This document shows positions 8,741 through 18,122 of a DNA stretch of 64,000 bases, in pieces. The stretch's first letter is position 1. Each line of letters opens with the position of its first letter. This stretch comes from Chryseobacterium sp. Tr-659 (lineage in GTDB: Bacteria; Bacteroidota; Bacteroidia; Flavobacteriales; Weeksellaceae): contig NZ_VWWP01000003.1 in the NCBI RefSeq assembly GCF_011752975.1, positions 186,001 through 250,000 of the forward strand, written 5' to 3'. The notes beneath the pieces were generated by a model, which searched no databases, was not told the origin of the DNA, and saw nothing but the letters and a program-made list of their open reading frames with translations. The position numbers were made by a program, and so were the translations under genes.

Positions 8741-11722
8741 TTACTTCAGCTTTTTCTTAACCGCTACTTCTTCGTAGACTTCAAGAATATCACCAATTTC
8801 AATATCATTATAACCTTTCAGGTTCAGACCACATTCGTAGCCTTTTGTTACTTCTTTCACGTCATCCTTGAAACGTTTTAAGCTTTCAAGCTCACCATCG
8901 AATTTAACGATTCCATCTCTTAGTAGACGTACTTTCGATTGTCTTGTAACTTTTCCGGTAAGTACCATACAACCTGCAATGGTTCCCACTTTAGAAATCT
9001 TGAATACCTCACGGATTTCAACGTTACCAATTACCTGCTCCTGAATTTCCGGAGAAAGCATTCCTTCCATCGCTTCTTTTACCTCATCAATTGCTTTATA
9101 GATTACAGAATAAGTTCTGATCTCAATTTCTTCACGATCTGCAAGCTCTTTTGCATTAGCACCGGCTCTTACATTAAATCCGATAATAATTGCATCTGAT
9201 GCAGCGGCTAAGTTGATATCAGATTCAGTGATCTGCCCAACACCTGAGTGAAGGATCTTCACGCTGATTTCTTCTGTAGATAATCTCTGTAACTGATCAG
9301 AAAGTGCTTCCACAGAACCATCCACGTCTCCTTTAAGGATAATATTCAATTCCTTGAACTCTCCTAAAGCAATACGTCTACCCAATTCTTCAAGTGTAGT
9401 ATGCTTTTTGGTTCTGATTGATAATTCTCTCTGTAATTGCTCTCTCTTATTTGCAATAGCTTTACCTTCACTTTCATCGGCATAGACACGGAATTTATCA
9501 CCCGCAGTAGGCGCCCCGTCTAATCCTAAGATTGTTGCAGGAATTGAAGGACCTGCTTCCGCAAGATTTTTCCCTCTTTCATCAAGCAAAGCTTTTACTT
9601 TACCATGATTTTTACCCGCTACTACATAGTCTCCAACTTTTAAAGTTCCGGTTTGTACCAACATGGTTGCCACATAACCTCTACCTTTATCTAGAGATGC
9701 TTCAATAACAACTCCGTTTGCTGCACGTTCAGGATTCGCTTTTAACTCAAGCATTTCAGCCTGAAGTAAAACTTTCTCTAATAATACATCTACATTATTA
9801 CCGAATTTAGCCGAAATCTCCTGTGCCTGAACATTTCCTCCCCATTCTTCTACTAAAACCGGAGGATTAAGACCTGAAAGCTGCTGACGGATATTATCAG
9901 GGTTTGCATTAGGTTTATCCACTTTATTAATTGCAATAATCATTGGCACCTGTGCAGCCTGAGCGTGAGCAATTGCTTCTTTCGTCTGTGGCATTACATC
10001 ATCATCGGCAGCAATTACAATAATTGCAATATCCGTGATCTGAGCACCTCTCGCTCTCATCGCGGTAAACGCCTCGTGACCTGGAGTATCTAAGAATGTA
10101 ATTCTCTGACCATTTTCCAGTTTCACGTTATAAGCACCAATGTGCTGAGTAATTCCTCCAGATTCACCAGCAATTACGTTAGTTTTTCTAATGTAATCCA
10201 ACAATGAAGTTTTACCGTGGTCTACGTGTCCCATTACAGTAACTACAGGAGCTCTTTGCAATAAGCTTTCTTCTGTATCGATTTCATCTTCTGAATCTGT
10301 ATCTTCAAGATCAGCATCTGAGAATTCAATTTTATATCCGAATTCATCTGCTACCAATAATAAGGTATCCGCTTCCAGTCTCTGGTTCATGGTAACCATT
10401 ACCCCAAGAGAGAAACATGCAGAGATTACTTCTGTTGGAGAAACATTCATTAAGCTCGCTAATTCACCTACTGTGATAAATTCGGTTACTTTAAGCGTTC
10501 TGTCTTGTGCTTCAAGCTCCTGCTGGCGCTCATCCTGTTCTCTACGGAAAGTTCTCTTATCCTTTCTATGTTTTGCAGATTTAGATTTTCCTCCTTTATT
10601 GGTAAGCTTCTCTAAAGTTTCTTTGATTTGGTTTTTAACTTGTTCGTCAGTTAATTCAACTGGCATAACTCTTTGACCAGGTCTGTTGTTTTGACCTCCT
10701 TTTTTGAAGCCTCCACCTTGGCCACCCTGACGGTTTCCACCACCTTGGTTATTTCCAAAACGATTTCCACCTTGTCCCTGGCCACCTTGTCCTTGAGGAC
10801 GGTTTCCTTGACCTTGGCCACCCTGGCGGTTTCCACCTTGTCCACCGTTATTATGCTGACGGTTTCCTTGGCCTTGCCCACCCTGGTTGTTATTATTGTT
10901 ATTTCCTGAGTTTTGATTATTCCCCTGGCCTTGTTGGTTATTCTGGCCGCCTGGTTTTTCAATTCTCTTTCTCTTCTTTTTTGCTCCTGCACCTGGTTTA
11001 GGCGCAAACTGAGTTAAGTCAATCTTTTCCCCAACAATCTTAGGACCATCAAGTTTCTGATAAACTGTTTCAATTTTCTGTGGTTCCTGAGATTCAGGTT
11101 CTGCCTCAGTTTTTGGGGTTTCCACTTTTTTCTCTTCAGCAGCAGCTGGCTTTGGAGTTTCTTTCACGGGTTCCACAGGTTTAACTTCTTCTTTTTTCTC
11201 CTCCATTTTTGGTTTGTCTTTTTTCACAGGTCTGTTTCTAGATTCTATTTGAGACAAATCAATTTTATCCAAAACTTTGAATTCCTGTTTTTCAGGAGCT
11301 GCCTTAACTTCCGGTTGTTCTTCTTTCACGATTTCTTCTTTCTTTTCTTCAACCGGTGTCGCAACAGGAGCCACAGGAGCTTCAGGAGCTTCTTCAACTT
11401 CAGGCTTCTTAGGTTCGAGTTCTATTTTACCTAAAATTTTAGTTTCTGGTTTATTTGCTTTAGCTCTTATCACTTCAGGGGTTTTCTTTTCTTCAATTTC
11501 CAGTTTTTCTTCCGGAACTTTAGTGATCACCACCTCATGGGAAGCCTTTCGTTGTTCGCCGTCTTTAGCAAACTCAGCTTCCAATGCAGAATATGCCGCT
11601 TCTTCCAATTGAGCGTTAGGATTGCTTTCAACCTCGAAACCCCTTGATTGTAAAAACTCTACTAATCTGGACATCGAAATGTTGAATTCCTTAACCGCTT
11701 TATTTAATCTAATTTTTGGCAT
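8741..11722 (-). CDS. infB: Translation initiation factor IF-2
   Basis: 993 residues. IF-2 binds fMet-tRNA and GTP and promotes 70S initiation. The N-terminus ([24 protein letters not shown]) is the IF2_N fold. A long charged K/E/P-rich linker follows (about residues 50-240), then a G/Q/N-rich repeat, a second IF2_N-like region, the GTPase domain (GHVDHGKTS near residue 500, [14 protein letters not shown]) and the C-terminal domains. Last gene of rimP-nusA-infB, 76 bases after nusA, closed by a strong terminator. Confidence 0.98.
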   Translation of the reverse strand: MPKIRLNKAVKEFNISMSRLVEFLQSRGFEVESNPNAQLEEAAYSALEAEFAKDGEQRKASHEVVITKVPEEKLEIEEKKTPEVIRAKANKPETKILGKIELEPKKPEVEEAPEAPVAPVATPVEEKKEEIVKEEQPEVKAAPEKQEFKVLDKIDLSQIESRNRPVKKDKPKMEEKKEEVKPVEPVKETPKPAAAEEKKVETPKTEAEPESQEPQKIETVYQKLDGPKIVGEKIDLTQFAPKPGAGAKKKRKRIEKPGGQNNQQGQGNNQNSGNNNNNNQGGQGQGNRQHNNGGQGGNRQGGQGQGNRPQGQGGQGQGGNRFGNNQGGGNRQGGQGGGFKKGGQNNRPGQRVMPVELTDEQVKNQIKETLEKLTNKGGKSKSAKHRKDKRTFRREQDERQQELEAQDRTLKVTEFITVGELASLMNVSPTEVISACFSLGVMVTMNQRLEADTLLLVADEFGYKIEFSDADLEDTDSEDEIDTEESLLQRAPVVTVMGHVDHGKTSLLDYIRKTNVIAGESGGITQHIGAYNVKLENGQRITFLDTPGHEAFTAMRARGAQITDIAIIVIAADDDVMPQTKEAIAHAQAAQVPMIIAINKVDKPNANPDNIRQQLSGLNPPVLVEEWGGNVQAQEISAKFGNNVDVLLEKVLLQAEMLELKANPERAANGVVIEASLDKGRGYVATMLVQTGTLKVGDYVVAGKNHGKVKALLDERGKNLAEAGPSIPATILGLDGAPTAGDKFRVYADESEGKAIANKREQLQRELSIRTKKHTTLEELGRRIALGEFKELNIILKGDVDGSVEALSDQLQRLSTEEISVKILHSGVGQITESDINLAAASDAIIIGFNVRAGANAKELADREEIEIRTYSVIYKAIDEVKEAMEGMLSPEIQEQVIGNVEIREVFKISKVGTIAGCMVLTGKVTRQSKVRLLRDGIVKFDGELESLKRFKDDVKEVTKGYECGLNLKGYNDIEIGDILEVYEEVAVKKKLK
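10680..10975 (-). repeat. Low-complexity Gly/Gln/Asn/Arg repeat inside infB
   Basis: A run of degenerate short repeats encoding G-G-Q-G, G-N-R-Q and N-N-Q units, roughly residues 250-348 of IF-2. In DNA it appears as repeated forms of ttggccaccctg and ggtttcc on the plus strand. Such arms vary in length between relatives and can give misleading ORFs in other frames; several overlap here. Confidence 0.8.
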
Positions 11723-11798
11723 TTATATTATTTACTGTTTTTAATTTTTAAAATTAAAGTATTTCCTTTTTACTGTTTTATTAAAATTTATTTAAATC

Positions 11799-13034
11799 TT
11801 AATCTTCAAATTCTTCTCTCAGAATACGTTTCACCTCTTCAATAGTTTCTTCTTCAAGGTCAACCATATTTAAAAGACTCTCAGTCTCTTTATCTAATAC
11901 AGATTTTGCAGTAGTAAGTCCTACTTTCTTAAATTCATCCAAAATCCACTGCTCGATATCATCGTTAAATTCTCTCAATTCAACATCATCATCCTCGCTG
12001 GACTCTCTGTATACATCAATCTCATATCCTGACAACCAAGAAGCCAGTCTGATATTCTGACCTTGCTTTCCAATTACTTTAGAAATCTCTTCAACCGGAG
12101 TATATACCAATGCATAGTTTTGTTCCTCATTGATGTCAATTTTATTGATCGTAACATTTCCTAATGCTCTCTTCACCAAAATCTCCGGGTTTTTAGACCA
12201 TTGAATAACATCGATGTTTTCATTTCTCAACTCTCTTACAACCCCATGAATTCTAGATCCTTTCACCCCAACACAAGCACCTACAGGATCAATTCTGTCA
12301 TCATAAGCGTCTACTGCGATCTTCGCCTTTTCACCAGGAATTCTCACTACCTTCTTCAAGATAATGGTTCCATCCTGAATTTCAGGAATTTCCAGCTCTA
12401 ATAACTTCTCAAGGAATTTAGGTGCAGTTCTGGAAATAATAATCTGCGGTTTAGAACCTTTAAAATCTACTGTCTCAACAATAGCTCTGATATTCTCACC
12501 CTTTTTAAAGAAATCGGATGGGATCTGGTTTTCTTTGGGTAAAATGAATTCATTTCCTTCATCGTCCAGCAAAATCACGTGCTTATGACGGATATGGTGA
12601 ATTTCTCCAACAACAATTTCCCCAATTTTATCTCTAAACTGTTCGTACAGCATGGCGTTATTGTGTTCCTGTAGTTTTGTAGCCAGAATCTGCTTCAGGG
12701 TAAGAATATTTCTTCTTCCTAACTGGGCAACAGGAATTTCCATTGTAAAGTCTTCTCCTACCTCAAATGTAGGGTCAATCTTCTTCGCTTCAGAAATTTC
12801 AATTTCTAAATCATCATCTTCAGACATTTCGTCCTCTACAATTGTTTTATTTAAAAATATCTGAAAATCTCCTTTATCCGGGTTTACAATCACGTCAAAG
12901 TGGTCATCTGAATCAAATCTTTTTCTTAAAAGTGTCTTCAGTGAGTCCTCAATAATTGCCATAAGATCAATCTTACTGATCCCCTTTTCGTCTTTAAAAT
13001 CACCAAAGGATTCAATCAACGCTATATTATCCAT
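11799..13034 (-). CDS. nusA: Transcription termination/antitermination factor NusA
   Basis: 411 residues: N-terminal RNA-polymerase-binding domain (to about 125), S1 domain (about 135-200, around GEIVVGEIHHIRHKHVILL), then two KH domains (DPVGACVGVKGSRI and the second around VIGKQGQNIRLA). It stops soon after KH2 and lacks the acidic repeats of the E. coli protein, as usual for this phylum. It controls pausing, termination and antitermination. Located 17 bases after rimP, upstream of infB. Confidence 0.97.
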   Translation of the reverse strand: MDNIALIESFGDFKDEKGISKIDLMAIIEDSLKTLLRKRFDSDDHFDVIVNPDKGDFQIFLNKTIVEDEMSEDDDLEIEISEAKKIDPTFEVGEDFTMEIPVAQLGRRNILTLKQILATKLQEHNNAMLYEQFRDKIGEIVVGEIHHIRHKHVILLDDEGNEFILPKENQIPSDFFKKGENIRAIVETVDFKGSKPQIIISRTAPKFLEKLLELEIPEIQDGTIILKKVVRIPGEKAKIAVDAYDDRIDPVGACVGVKGSRIHGVVRELRNENIDVIQWSKNPEILVKRALGNVTINKIDINEEQNYALVYTPVEEISKVIGKQGQNIRLASWLSGYEIDVYRESSEDDDVELREFNDDIEQWILDEFKKVGLTTAKSVLDKETESLLNMVDLEEETIEEVKRILREEFED

Positions 13035-13051
13035 CTATTCTTTTTTCTTTT

Positions 13052-13519
13052 TTAAAATTTAATTACTACTAATGCCTTTTTGATCTCTGAGTAAGAAATT
13101 TCTTTCTCCTCTTCCACATCTACTTTTCCTTTCCCGATATCTTTCGGTTTTCGGTAACGCAAAACAAGTGTGATCTTTTCTTCATCTACTTTAGACAATT
13201 CTCCTTCAATTTTAGAAGAATCCTCCAGCATTACCTCTATCTCTCTTCCGATGTTTTTATTGAACTGTCTTGGTGTGGATAAAGGCTCACTCAGTCCGGC
13301 AGACATTACCTGAAGGCTGAAGTCATGTTCCTCACGATCCATATTGAATTCTATTGCACGGCTTGCATCAAGGCAGTCTTGCAAAGAAACTCCGTTATCA
13401 CCATCCAAAATCACTGTAATATCATCCCCCGCAGAAATTTTAAGATCAATAAGAAAGAGATCTTTTCTGGTCTCAAGGAATTCATTTAATAATTCTTCAA
13501 TTCTTTTTCTAAACTCCAT
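13052..13519 (-). CDS. rimP: Ribosome maturation factor RimP
   Basis: 155 residues, normal RimP length. The first domain includes the motif around VSLQDCLDASRAIE and the typical V-x-S-x-G-L-x-x-P-L (VMSAGLSEPL, about residues 87-96). RimP assists assembly of the 30S subunit. First gene of the rimP-nusA-infB operon, conserved in most bacteria; the leader carries a terminator-like hairpin. Confidence 0.95.
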   Translation of the reverse strand: MEFRKRIEELLNEFLETRKDLFLIDLKISAGDDITVILDGDNGVSLQDCLDASRAIEFNMDREEHDFSLQVMSAGLSEPLSTPRQFNKNIGREIEVMLEDSSKIEGELSKVDEEKITLVLRYRKPKDIGKGKVDVEEEKEISYSEIKKALVVIKF

Positions 13520-13544
13520 ATAATTTTATCTTGATTTACCTGTA

Positions 13545-13571
13545 CGAAAAAAGGCTTTCTTGCGAAGCCTT
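13545..13571 (-). promoter_or_regulatory. Attenuator-like hairpin in the rimP-nusA-infB leader
   Basis: The minus-strand transcript reads AAGGCTT-CGCAAGA-AAGCCTT followed by four more U: a 7-bp stem, 7-base loop and U-run, the form of an intrinsic terminator, inside the roughly 70-base leader before rimP. Flanking GATTTAC (13592-13586) and GTAAATC (13537-13531) could extend or compete with the stem. It could let NusA or another factor set read-through into its own operon; that role is inference. Confidence 0.55.
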
Positions 13572-13595
13572 CCCATTTTTTCCGTAAATCCATTG

Positions 13596-13625
13596 CAAAT
13601 ATACGCCTTTTTTCTAAAAATGCAA
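13596..13625 (-). promoter_or_regulatory. Promoter of the rimP-nusA-infB operon
   Basis: Minus strand: TTG (13625-13623, within TTTTG), 19-base spacer, then TATATTTG (13603-13596), an exact TAnnTTTG. Spacing is ideal for the flavobacterial promoter. Start of transcription would be near 13590. Confidence 0.75.
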
Positions 13626-13700
13626 AATAATCTTATTATCAAGCAAATAGAGTAGGATTCATTTACAATAAATTAAAGGAGCCCGTGAAAGTATTTTTAT

Positions 13701-13708
13701 TATTTTTG
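13701..13708 (+). promoter_or_regulatory. Candidate -7 box upstream of ugd
   Basis: TATTTTTG, an exact TAnnTTTG, 26 bases before the ugd start codon. No TTG is found at the usual -33 distance, so confidence is limited. It is divergent from the rimP promoter and would be the first promoter of the polysaccharide island. Confidence 0.45.
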
Positions 13709-13734
13709 TCTTTGAATTTTTAAAAACAAACATT

Positions 13735-15048
13735 TTGAATATAACGATTGTAGGAACAGGTTATGTGGGACTGGTTACAGGAACTACCCTTGCAGAACTT
13801 GGCAATTCAGTATACTGTGTTGATATTGATGAAAAAAAAGTAGAAGGTATGAAAAACGGCGTTGTTCCCATCTATGAGCCGAACCTTGAAGAAATGTTTC
13901 TGAGAAACATCCAATCTGAAAGATTATTTTTTACCACCAACCTTAAAGAAGCATTAGACAAAAGTGAGGTAATTTACCTGGCGTTACCTACTCCTCCAGG
14001 CGAAGATGGCTCTGCGGATCTTTCTTATGTTCTTCAGGTTGCCAACAATATTGGCGAACTGATGACGGAGTATAAGGTTATTGTCAATAAAAGTACTGTT
14101 CCGGTAGGAACTGCGGATAAAGTGAGAGAAACCATCTCTGCGAAAACAAATATCGAGTTTGATGTAGTTTCAAATCCGGAATTTTTAAGAGAAGGTTTTG
14201 CTGTTGAAGATTCAATGAATCCCTCAAGAGTTGTGGTAGGTGCCAGTTCCGAAAGAGCAAAAGAGATCATGTCTAAAATCTATCAGCCGTTTACCAATAC
14301 CGGAATTCCGATTATTTTCATGGATGAAAAATCATCGGAACTTACTAAATATGCAGCGAACTCATTTTTAGCAGTAAAAATTACCTTCATGAACGAAATT
14401 GCCAACTATTGCGAAAAAGTGGGTGCAGACGTGGACAAGGTGAGACTTGGAATGGGTAGTGATGACAGAATCGGGCACAGGTTTCTATTCCCGGGAATCG
14501 GATATGGTGGAAGCTGTTTTCCAAAAGATGTAAAAGCACTTATAAAATCCGGAAAACAGGAAGATTTCAACTTCCAGATCCTTGAAGCCACTGAAAACGT
14601 CAACACAGCCCAAAAAGTAATTTTGGTTTCTGAAATTGAAAAATACTTTGGAGGAAATATCCAGGGAAAGAAAATTGCGATGTGGGGACTTGCATTCAAA
14701 GCAAACACAGACGATATCAGAGAAGCTTCTTCTCTGGACAATATTGCACTTTTACTGGAAAAGGGAGCTGAAATTGTGGCTTATGATGCCGTTGCAGAAA
14801 ATAATGTTCAGAAACTTCTTGGAGACAAAATACAATACGCCAAAGGAATGTATGATGCTCTGGAAAATGTAGATGCTTTATTCATTGCTACGGAATGGCC
14901 GGAGTTTAAAAACCCTAATTTTGAACTTATGGCTAAGAAAATGAAGAACAGAGTTATTTTCGACGGCCGAAATATGTATCCGCTGGAAATCCCAGAACAA
15001 AACGGATTCCATTATAAAAGTATAGGAAGAAAGACCATTTCAAAATAA
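13735..15048 (+). CDS. ugd: UDP-glucose 6-dehydrogenase
   Basis: 437 residues, family length. Oxidises UDP-glucose to UDP-glucuronate using NAD. N-terminal Rossmann motif GTGYVGL at residues 7-13; catalytic Cys261 in GYGGSCFPKD; C-terminal NAD/UDP-binding domain with WGLAFKANTDDIREASS. The start codon is TTG (MNITIVG), the only reasonable start before the Rossmann strand. It heads the island and, 4 bases later, is followed by rfbB. UDP-glucuronate may be used as such or as a uronamide, given the AsnB-like gene further down. Confidence 0.96.
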   Translation: MNITIVGTGYVGLVTGTTLAELGNSVYCVDIDEKKVEGMKNGVVPIYEPNLEEMFLRNIQSERLFFTTNLKEALDKSEVIYLALPTPPGEDGSADLSYVLQVANNIGELMTEYKVIVNKSTVPVGTADKVRETISAKTNIEFDVVSNPEFLREGFAVEDSMNPSRVVVGASSERAKEIMSKIYQPFTNTGIPIIFMDEKSSELTKYAANSFLAVKITFMNEIANYCEKVGADVDKVRLGMGSDDRIGHRFLFPGIGYGGSCFPKDVKALIKSGKQEDFNFQILEATENVNTAQKVILVSEIEKYFGGNIQGKKIAMWGLAFKANTDDIREASSLDNIALLLEKGAEIVAYDAVAENNVQKLLGDKIQYAKGMYDALENVDALFIATEWPEFKNPNFELMAKKMKNRVIFDGRNMYPLEIPEQNGFHYKSIGRKTISK

Positions 15049-15052
15049 ATAC

Positions 15053-16132
15053 ATGAAAAACATTATCATTACAGGGGGTGCCGGTTTTATCGGCTCTCAT
15101 GTGGTAAGAGAATTTGTAAAAAACAATCCGGACGTTACCATCATTAACCTTGATGCTCTTACCTACGCCGGAAATCTGGAGAACTTAAAGGATATTGAAA
15201 ATGAGCCTAATTATGTTTTCGAAAAAGCAGACATCACCCAGCCTGAAGAACTTAGAAAAGTTTTCGAAAAATACAACCCTGATGCGGTAGTGCATTTGGC
15301 AGCAGAAAGCCATGTAGACAGAAGTATTACGGATCCGATGGCATTCATCAATACCAATGTAAACGGGACAGCTAATCTTCTTAATCTGTGTAAGGAATTC
15401 TGGACATTGAATCCTGATCATACGCATGGCAGATTCCCTGATGAAAAAAGAAACAATTTATTTTATCATGTTTCTACTGATGAAGTATATGGCAGCTTAG
15501 GGGAAACAGGCTTCTTTTTAGAAACGACATCTTATGATCCCCAATCTCCGTACTCTGCTTCAAAAGCCGCTTCCGATCATCTGGTAAGAGCTTATGGAAA
15601 CACTTACGGGATGCCATTCATCATATCTAACTGTTCAAACAATTACGGACCGAACCATTTCCCTGAAAAGCTTATCCCGCTTTGTATTTCGAATATCATC
15701 AACGAAAGACCTTTACCAATTTACGGTGACGGAAAATATACGAGGGACTGGCTTTTTGTAATTGATCACGCCAAAGCGATCCATCAGATATTTAACGAAG
15801 CTAAAACCGGAGAAACATACAACATTGGAGGCTTTAACGAATGGCAGAACATCGATCTTGTAAAGGAACTGATCAAGCAGATGGATGCCAAATTAGGAAA
15901 GCCGGAAGGATATTCTGAAAAGCTTATCACCTTTGTAAAAGACAGACCGGGACACGACAAGCGTTATGCTATTGATGCTTCTAAATTAAATAAAGACTTA
16001 GGCTGGAAACCATCCGTAACTTTCGAAGAAGGATTAGCAAAAACCATCGCATGGTATCTTGAAAACAAAGAATGGCTGGAAAATGTAACTTCAGGAAATT
16101 ATCAGGAGTATTACAATAAACAATACAGCTAA
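15053..16132 (+). CDS. rfbB: dTDP-glucose 4,6-dehydratase
   Basis: 359 residues, an extended SDR enzyme turning dTDP-glucose into dTDP-4-keto-6-deoxyglucose. Rossmann motif GGAGFIGSH near residue 8; VSTDEVYG with the catalytic Thr-Asp-Glu triplet; YSASK (Tyr-x3-Lys). It is the precursor step for dTDP-rhamnose or for dTDP-3-amino-3,6-dideoxyhexoses. rfbC and rfbD are not in this window, whereas ketoisomerase and aminotransferase genes are, so the latter route is favoured. Confidence 0.97.
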   Translation: MKNIIITGGAGFIGSHVVREFVKNNPDVTIINLDALTYAGNLENLKDIENEPNYVFEKADITQPEELRKVFEKYNPDAVVHLAAESHVDRSITDPMAFINTNVNGTANLLNLCKEFWTLNPDHTHGRFPDEKRNNLFYHVSTDEVYGSLGETGFFLETTSYDPQSPYSASKAASDHLVRAYGNTYGMPFIISNCSNNYGPNHFPEKLIPLCISNIINERPLPIYGDGKYTRDWLFVIDHAKAIHQIFNEAKTGETYNIGGFNEWQNIDLVKELIKQMDAKLGKPEGYSEKLITFVKDRPGHDKRYAIDASKLNKDLGWKPSVTFEEGLAKTIAWYLENKEWLENVTSGNYQEYYNKQYS

Positions 16133-16184
16133 AAACAAAAAAAACTTACAACACAAACGACAACCAGCGCAAACCGCAAAATAA

Positions 16185-17048
16185 ATGAAAGGAATAATAT
16201 TAGCCGGAGGATCCGGAACAAGACTTTACCCTCTAACTATCGCAGTCAGTAAGCAGCTAATGCCTGTTTATGATAAACCTATGATCTACTATCCTCTTTC
16301 CACGCTTCTTTTAGCAGGAATCAAGGATATCCTTATCATCACAACACCTCATGATCAGGACGGATTTGTTAAGCTTCTGGGAGACGGATCTCAGATCGGC
16401 TGTAATATAGAATATGTAGTACAGCCAAGCCCGGACGGTTTGGCACAAGCCTTCATCTTAGGAGACCAATTTATCGGCGATGATTCTGCAGCCCTTGTTT
16501 TGGGAGACAATATCTTTTATGGTTCCGAAATGGGGACTTTACTAAAGAACAAAACGAATCCGGATGGAGGGGTTGTTTTTGCATACCACGTAGCAGATCC
16601 GGAAAGATACGGCGTTGTGGAGTTCGACAAAGACCTGAAGGCTGTTTCCATTGAAGAAAAGCCATTGAAGCCTAAGTCAAATTACGCTGTCCCGGGCTTA
16701 TATTTCTATGACAACAACGTAGTGGAGATTGCCAAAAACATCAAACCTTCTGCAAGAGGAGAGCTTGAAATTACTGATATTAACAATGTATATCTAAGCA
16801 ACGGAAAGCTTGAAGTTGCTGTTCTGAACAGAGGTACAGCATGGCTGGATACAGGAACTTTTGATTCTCTTCATGATGCTTCAGAATTTGTAAGCGTTAT
16901 TGAAAAGAGACAGGGATTTAAAATTGGCTGTATTGAGGAAATTGCATTCAGAAATAAATTCATCAATGAAGAAAAACTTCTGGAAACAGCCGCTAAATAT
17001 GGTAAAAGCGGTTATGGTGAATATCTGAAACAACTTATCGGCAAATAA
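16185..17048 (+). CDS. rfbA: Glucose-1-phosphate thymidylyltransferase
   Basis: 287 residues, family length. Makes dTDP-glucose from glucose-1-phosphate and dTTP. Nucleotide-binding motif [16 protein letters not shown] at the N-terminus, KPMIYYPLS, and VLGDNIFYG with the metal-binding Asp. It follows rfbB after 52 gene-free bases and ends just before a strong terminator, so ugd-rfbB-rfbA forms one unit. Confidence 0.97.
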   Translation: MKGIILAGGSGTRLYPLTIAVSKQLMPVYDKPMIYYPLSTLLLAGIKDILIITTPHDQDGFVKLLGDGSQIGCNIEYVVQPSPDGLAQAFILGDQFIGDDSAALVLGDNIFYGSEMGTLLKNKTNPDGGVVFAYHVADPERYGVVEFDKDLKAVSIEEKPLKPKSNYAVPGLYFYDNNVVEIAKNIKPSARGELEITDINNVYLSNGKLEVAVLNRGTAWLDTGTFDSLHDASEFVSVIEKRQGFKIGCIEEIAFRNKFINEEKLLETAAKYGKSGYGEYLKQLIGK

Positions 17049-17072
17049 TAGATTTAATTTATAGAATTCTTA

Positions 17073-17102
17073 TACTATTGGCTTCACAGCCAATAGTTTT
17101 TG
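17073..17102 (+). terminator. Terminator after rfbA
   Basis: Stem CTATTGGCT / AGCCAATAG with a TCAC loop at about 17075-17096, then a run of six T. It separates the sugar-nucleotide unit from the export/assembly genes. Confidence 0.85.
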
Positions 17103-17198
17103 TTCATAATAACAAATATCAATATATTAGTTGTTGTTTTTTAGTTTTATGTGAAATAAAATTCAAAAATCAGAAGATATGGTAAGAATTAATTATTA

Positions 17199-17206
17199 TA
17201 AATTTG
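17199..17206 (+). promoter_or_regulatory. Candidate -7 box for the ABC-exporter/glycosyltransferase operon
   Basis: TAAATTTG, an exact TAnnTTTG, 15 bases before the permease ATG and downstream of the rfbA terminator. No clear TTG at -33. Location makes it the probable start of a very long transcription unit. Confidence 0.45.
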
Positions 17207-17221
17207 TAAAAACTTACACAA

Positions 17222-18070
17222 ATGAATGAACCACAACAAAAGTGGACCGAAACGATTGAGGCCAATCATTCTTTATTTGACTTAAAACTCAAAGAAGTAT
17301 GGAGGTATAAAGATCTTATTTATATGTTTGTAAAAAGAGACTTCATATCAAGTTTCAAACAAACTATTTTAGGACCGATCTGGTTTTTTATTAATCCCAT
17401 TTTTACTACCATTACCTATCTGATTATTTTTGGAAGATTTGCAAAGCTTCCTACAGATGGAGCTCCGGGCATTATATTCTATCTTTCCGGGGTTACTTTA
17501 TGGAACTATTTTTCGGGATCTTTGCTGGGTACATCAGCTACATTTACAGGAAATGCCAATATTTTCGGAAAGGTCTATTTTCCTAGACTGGTTACCCCTA
17601 TTTCAATTGTTATTTCAAACCTTATGCGATTGAGTGTTCAGTTTATCTTATTTCTTATCGTGTGGGCTTACTATCTGATCAATAATGAAATTACACCTAA
17701 TCTATGGATACTAGCTACTCCATTTTTACTTTTACTGATGGCTTTGTTTGCGCTGGGCGTAGGAATGATTTTTTCAGCACTTACCACAAAGTATAAAGAT
17801 TTAAGCATGCTATTAGCCTTTGGTATTACGTTATATATGTATGCTACCCCGGTTATTTACCCTGTGTCTATGTTACCGGGATATTTCAAAAAGCTAGCAG
17901 AATTCAACCCGCTGACTGGCATTTTTGAGTGTTTTAAGTATGGCTGGCTGGGAGTAGGAGATTTTTCTCCTGTGATGCTGGTTTTCAGCACTATTATTAT
18001 TTTATTTCTTCTGGTTGTGGGAGTTGTTACTTTCAACAAAGTTGAAAAAACCTTTATGGACACGGTATAA
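17222..18070 (+). CDS. wzm: Polysaccharide ABC exporter, permease (Wzm-like)
   Basis: 282 residues with about six hydrophobic segments and the ABC-2 permease pattern (YKDLIYMFVKRDFISSFKQT before the first membrane span, ILGPIWFFINP within it). With the next gene it forms an exporter moving a lipid-linked polysaccharide across the inner membrane. The presence of this pair, and the absence of Wzx/Wzy here, suggest an ABC-dependent O-antigen-type glycan. Gene symbol is by function class. Confidence 0.9.
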   Translation: MNEPQQKWTETIEANHSLFDLKLKEVWRYKDLIYMFVKRDFISSFKQTILGPIWFFINPIFTTITYLIIFGRFAKLPTDGAPGIIFYLSGVTLWNYFSGSLLGTSATFTGNANIFGKVYFPRLVTPISIVISNLMRLSVQFILFLIVWAYYLINNEITPNLWILATPFLLLLMALFALGVGMIFSALTTKYKDLSMLLAFGITLYMYATPVIYPVSMLPGYFKKLAEFNPLTGIFECFKYGWLGVGDFSPVMLVFSTIIILFLLVVGVVTFNKVEKTFMDTV

Positions 18071-18122
18071 ACTGTATCACTGAACTTAAAACACTAGAAT
18101 AAAAATTTAAAAACATTACAAC

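Noticed and set aside
10651..11007. 118-residue minus-strand ORF inside infB and matching plus-strand ORFs of 60-110 residues
   Set aside because: They arise from the repeated Gly/Gln/Asn codons and charged linker of IF-2 read in another frame; no signals of their own.
13486..13593. 35-residue leader ORF before rimP
   Set aside because: It would start almost at the predicted transcription start and follows the hairpin sequence; no independent support, so mentioned only in the leader finding.
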